Both the position numbers and the translations under genes were made by a program. The notes below the pieces were generated by a model, which was given only the letters and a program-made list of their open reading frames with translations, did no database searches and was not told where the DNA came from. Positions 13,088-15,730 of a stretch of 15,730 nt of DNA are shown here, piece by piece; the first letter of the stretch is position 1, and each line of letters starts with the position of its first letter. Source of the DNA: an uncultured Eubacteriales bacterium (GTDB lineage Bacteria; Bacillota; Clostridia; Christensenellales; UBA1242); contig CADBPU010000115.1 in NCBI GenBank assembly GCA_902796635.1, positions 1 to 15,730 on the forward strand, given 5' to 3'.

Positions 13088-13153
13088 ATTGTTTATTATT
13101 TATAAAAACCCAACAAAAGGTTTTCAAATATAATCTATAACAAAGGAGAAGAA

Positions 13154-14323
13154 ATGAAAAACATTAAAAATTTATTAAAAAATAGCAAAAATATTGATAA
13201 AAATGTCAAAAAAACGCAAAAAAATCGCAAAAAACATTATATTTTCACAAGTGAGTCAGTAAATATCGGGCATCCAGACAAAACTTGTGATGTGATTGCT
13301 GATGCCTTTTTGGACGAAGCATTGCGACAAGACCCATTGAGTCAAATGGCGGTTGAATGTGCAATCAAAAATGATAAACTTTTTGTTTATGGAGAAGCCA
13401 CAACAAAAGCAAAAATAGACTATGACAAAATTGCAAGAGATATATTGAAAGATATTGGATACAAAAACAAATTTCAAATAATTAAAGAAATAAGTGAGCA
13501 AAGCAAAGACATAAACCAAGCAGTCGTGAAAGATGATATTGGAGCAAATGACCAAGGCATAATTTTTGGCTATGCCACAAACGAAACAAAAGAATATATG
13601 CCACTTCCTATCATGATTGCACATAAATTAATGCATACGTATGACATATATAGAAGAAAAACAACAAAATATTTTGCAGATGCAAAGTGTCAAGTTAGTG
13701 TTGAATATGAAAATGACAAACCATATAGAATATCAACAATATTGATTTCGTGCAGCCATACTGAAAACATAACAATTAAAGAAATAAAACAAGACATAAC
13801 AAAAAATGTTGTAGATGTTGTTATGAAAGAATATCAAAAATATTATATTGACACTCAACTCATTATCAACCCAAGTGGAAAATTTACTATTTGGGGCTCT
13901 TTTGGTGATAGTGGTTGTGTGGGAAGAAAAATTGTTGTAGATACCTATGGTGGCGCCAGCAGAGTTGGTGGCGGGTGTTTTAGTTCCAAAAACGCAACAA
14001 AGGTGGATAGGAGTGGAGCATATTATGCAAGATATGTTGCAAAAAATATTGTTGCAAATGGCTTTGCTGATAAATGTGAAATTCAAGTTAGTTATGGAAT
14101 TGGACTATCAAAACCAATATCAATTTATATCGAAACATTTGGCACAGAAAAAGAAAATTTAACAAAAATATATGATTTTGTGCAAAAAAACTTTAATTTT
14201 TCACCAAAAAATATGATAAATGAGTTAAATTTATTAAAACCAATATACAAACAAACTGCTTGCTATGGCCATTTTGGACGAGAAGAATTTGCTTGGGAAA
14301 AGATTAAAAAAATAAAGAGTTAG
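13154..14323 (+). CDS. metK: S-adenosylmethionine synthetase (MetK), divergent, with Lys-rich N-terminal helix
   Basis: MetK makes S-adenosylmethionine from methionine and ATP in the cytosol. Catalytic and metal-binding residues are kept: GHPDK (39-43; His40, Asp42), Glu69, Glu81, Asp133, the FGYATNET signature (138-145), Lys178, Asp252, Arg258-Lys259, Lys279, Lys283 and Asp285. Unusual features are WGSF (247-250) where the family has GGPxGD, Val271 replacing the His of the HGGGAFSGKD signature, and SSKNATK for SGKDPTK. The core is somewhat short, while about 27 extra residues precede the usual start (YIFTSESV). This extension is Lys/Asn-rich, with Lys at 2, 5, 9, 12, 16, 19, 23 and 26. The ATG at 13154 has a strong AGGAG site 5 nt away and no later in-frame ATG precedes the core, so the extension is translated. 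Expression is controlled by the upstream SAM riboswitch. Confidence 0.93.
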   Translation: MKNIKNLLKNSKNIDKNVKKTQKNRKKHYIFTSESVNIGHPDKTCDVIADAFLDEALRQDPLSQMAVECAIKNDKLFVYGEATTKAKIDYDKIARDILKDIGYKNKFQIIKEISEQSKDINQAVVKDDIGANDQGIIFGYATNETKEYMPLPIMIAHKLMHTYDIYRRKTTKYFADAKCQVSVEYENDKPYRISTILISCSHTENITIKEIKQDITKNVVDVVMKEYQKYYIDTQLIINPSGKFTIWGSFGDSGCVGRKIVVDTYGGASRVGGGCFSSKNATKVDRSGAYYARYVAKNIVANGFADKCEIQVSYGIGLSKPISIYIETFGTEKENLTKIYDFVQKNFNFSPKNMINELNLLKPIYKQTACYGHFGREEFAWEKIKKIKS

Positions 14324-14342
14324 TGATGCTAACTCTTTTTGT
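14314..14342. terminator. Terminator of metK (bidirectional)
   Basis: AAAGAGTTAG (14314-14323) and CTAACTCTTT (14329-14338) form a perfect 10-bp stem with a 5-nt loop, overlapping the metK stop codon. T runs on both sides allow it to end metK and also the convergent GLUG-protein gene. Confidence 0.85.
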
Positions 14343-14392
14343 TATCTTATTGTTTTTCTCAAAGCATTTTTTCTGCAAAAAATAATTTTTTA

Positions 14393-15730
14393 TCACCAAA
14401 ACACATCAGTTTGTTCAATCTCCTGCTCTGATGAATGAATTGTGATATCGGCTTCCAAATTTTCAACATAAGAATAATAATTAAAGATATTGAAAACTAC
14501 TGCTACGGGCTTTGTTGTTTGCTCTATGAGAACACAATGGTCATTTGAAATGTTTAATGATATATAGATATCTTGAATTCTTGACGCACCAACAAGAAGT
14601 CCAATAGCATTCTTATTATCTTGGCTATAACTTTGACTATATGTTGCAGTTGAATAACAATTAGTTATTATACCAACCATAAATCCAGAAATGCCACCGC
14701 AATACATAAAAATATCATTGTCTGTTTTTGTTAAATCAAAATTACCTGTTGAGGCACAAGAATTTATTGTTGGGCTACTGTAATTCTGTTGAGCAGTGTA
14801 ACCAGTTATTCCACCAGCATAAATTGCAATTACATTGGTTGTAGAAATAATATTCCCAACATTTTTGCAATGCTCTATCACAGAATAATTTTGTGCTGAA
14901 ATTCCACCAATAAACACACCACTGTTTGTTTTTTCTTCGCCACTATGATTTGCAGTCAAACTTCCATGATTAATACTATTTGTTATTGTTCCCAAATTTA
15001 ATGTGGCAATGCCAGCAACATTTGGCGACCATGCATTTGATGATGTGTTTTGCAAAAGTGATGCATGATTGTTGCAAGAAGAAATGTTTGCGTTTGCAAA
15101 ATTTTGACTAACAATTCCACCCACGTCCACATTATTTGATATAATCGACGAACCTTCAAGCACATCACAAGAACTGATTGTTCCATAGTTGTCAACAGCG
15201 ATAAAAGAAACCAAATTATCTTTTGTATTGGCTGAATTGACTTCTGCATTAAATTGCACAGAGCAATTTTTTATATATTTATTATTTGTAATACACAAGC
15301 CAGAAAAATATGTTTTTTCACCATCAAAATTAAAATTAATTTTATTTTCTACAACAATATTTATATTTTTTATTTCGCCATTATTTTCATTGGCTAGCAA
15401 ACTCAAATTTTGAGATAAAGTTTTGCTTATATCATTTTTGAAAACTATATTAACATTTTGAATTTTGCCAGATAATTTATTTATCAAAAAATCATCATAG
15501 TCATAATTTATAGTAATAGTTTTATCATTTCCAAAAATTGTTCCTGAAAAATTATTTAGTGTTGTGCTGTCTTCCAAAACAATATCTTCAAGAAGTGTGG
15601 CATAACAACCTTTGTTTGATAAACTTGCAAACTGTGTTGCGTTTGATATTTTTTTTGGACTATGCAATGTTCCAAGTCCATATAAATTTGAAACAACAAG
15701 CAAAATTGTTGTAATTAAAACTGCAACAAA
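14393..15730 (-). CDS. GLUG-repeat surface protein (N-terminus beyond the window)
   Basis: The frame stays open to the right edge, so the true start lies outside; a TTG at 15703 is not the start. At least 445 residues are present. The visible N-terminus (FVAVLITTILLVVSNLYGLG) is a hydrophobic signal or anchor, so the protein is exported. A cadherin-like or beta-helix opening (LEDIVLEDSTTLNNFSGTIF) leads to at least five GLUG-type repeats of the form hydrophobic-GGI-x-N-x-G-x-I-x-x-C-x-N-x-G. Cores are VGGIVSQNF, VAGIATLNLGTITNSINHGS, IGGISAQNYSVIEHCKNVGN, AGGITGYTA and CGGISGFMVGIITNCYSTAT. GLUG repeats form beta solenoids in adhesins and secreted surface proteins. No LPXTG motif is present and the C-terminus ends abruptly (EQTDVFW), so surface attachment would rely on the N-terminus. 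Confidence 0.8.
   Translation of the reverse strand, partial: FVAVLITTILLVVSNLYGLGTLHSPKKISNATQFASLSNKGCYATLLEDIVLEDSTTLNNFSGTIFGNDKTITINYDYDDFLINKLSGKIQNVNIVFKNDISKTLSQNLSLLANENNGEIKNINIVVENKINFNFDGEKTYFSGLCITNNKYIKNCSVQFNAEVNSANTKDNLVSFIAVDNYGTISSCDVLEGSSIISNNVDVGGIVSQNFANANISSCNNHASLLQNTSSNAWSPNVAGIATLNLGTITNSINHGSLTANHSGEEKTNSGVFIGGISAQNYSVIEHCKNVGNIISTTNVIAIYAGGITGYTAQQNYSSPTINSCASTGNFDLTKTDNDIFMYCGGISGFMVGIITNCYSTATYSQSYSQDNKNAIGLLVGASRIQDIYISLNISNDHCVLIEQTTKPVAVVFNIFNYYSYVENLEADITIHSSEQEIEQTDVFW

Noticed and set aside
13039..13138. Possible leader peptide (ATG ATG GGT AAA...) running through the riboswitch expression platform
   Set aside because: No ribosome-binding site precedes it. 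The bases are fully explained by the antiterminator and terminator stems, so the frame is incidental.
1..15730. CRISPR array, transposase, integrase, toxin-antitoxin or biosynthetic cluster
   Set aside because: I looked for regularly spaced repeats and for the relevant protein motifs on both strands and found none. The only mobile-element hints are the tRNA 3'-end repeat and the decayed XRE module.

Overview
The window comes from an AT-rich bacterium that uses the standard bacterial code: TGG encodes Trp, and TAA, TAG and TGA all act as stops. Low GC, AGGAG/AGGTG ribosome-binding sites, -35/-10 promoters of the vegetative sigma type, a transcription-terminating SAM riboswitch and a possible BclA-like surface protein all point to an uncultured member of the Bacillota (Clostridia/Bacilli side). 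I cannot name a genus. Most genes are single transcription units bounded by intrinsic terminators, so this looks like chromosomal backbone with a few accessory insertions.

Layout. At the left edge is the N-terminus of a membrane-anchored protein (minus strand, runs off the window). Next come a bacterial PH-domain protein, a P-type Ca2+ ATPase and, divergent from it, a 44-residue Cys-rich protein. These are followed by the RNA-binding protein Tex and a CYTH/triphosphate-tunnel-like protein. Positions 6690-7321 hold a small decayed island: an XRE-type repressor gene with a nonsense codon, facing a small Lys-rich ORF with a frameshift and a stop. Between the two is a promoter whose spacer contains a perfect palindromic operator. 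Then come a secreted Ig-like/beta-helix protein, a divergent C1q/BclA-C-like protein with a CCRRCC N-terminus, a U32-family (TrhP-like) tRNA-modification protein, a GNAT acetyltransferase and tRNA-Gln(CUG). The 3' end and terminator of the tRNA are repeated as an exact 36-bp copy 131 bp downstream. A ferritin-like diiron protein, a SAM riboswitch with metK, and a large GLUG-repeat surface protein (cut by the right edge) complete the window.

Three points stand out. (1) Six transcription units have a well-formed -10 box only 5-9 nt before the start codon, so their mRNAs should be leaderless or nearly so. They are interspersed with ordinary Shine-Dalgarno genes. (2) MetK carries an extra N-terminal helix with Lys at every 3rd/4th position over 26 residues. 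In the DNA the Lys codons form A-tracts phased at about 10.4 bp, so this stretch should be both an amphipathic basic helix and intrinsically curved DNA. (3) The riboswitch in front of metK appears to be a SAM-I-clan aptamer lacking the P4 arm, with a covarying pseudoknot and a fully readable terminator/antiterminator switch.

I see no CRISPR array, transposase, integrase or recognisable defence or biosynthetic cluster. No complete new multi-gene system is evident.
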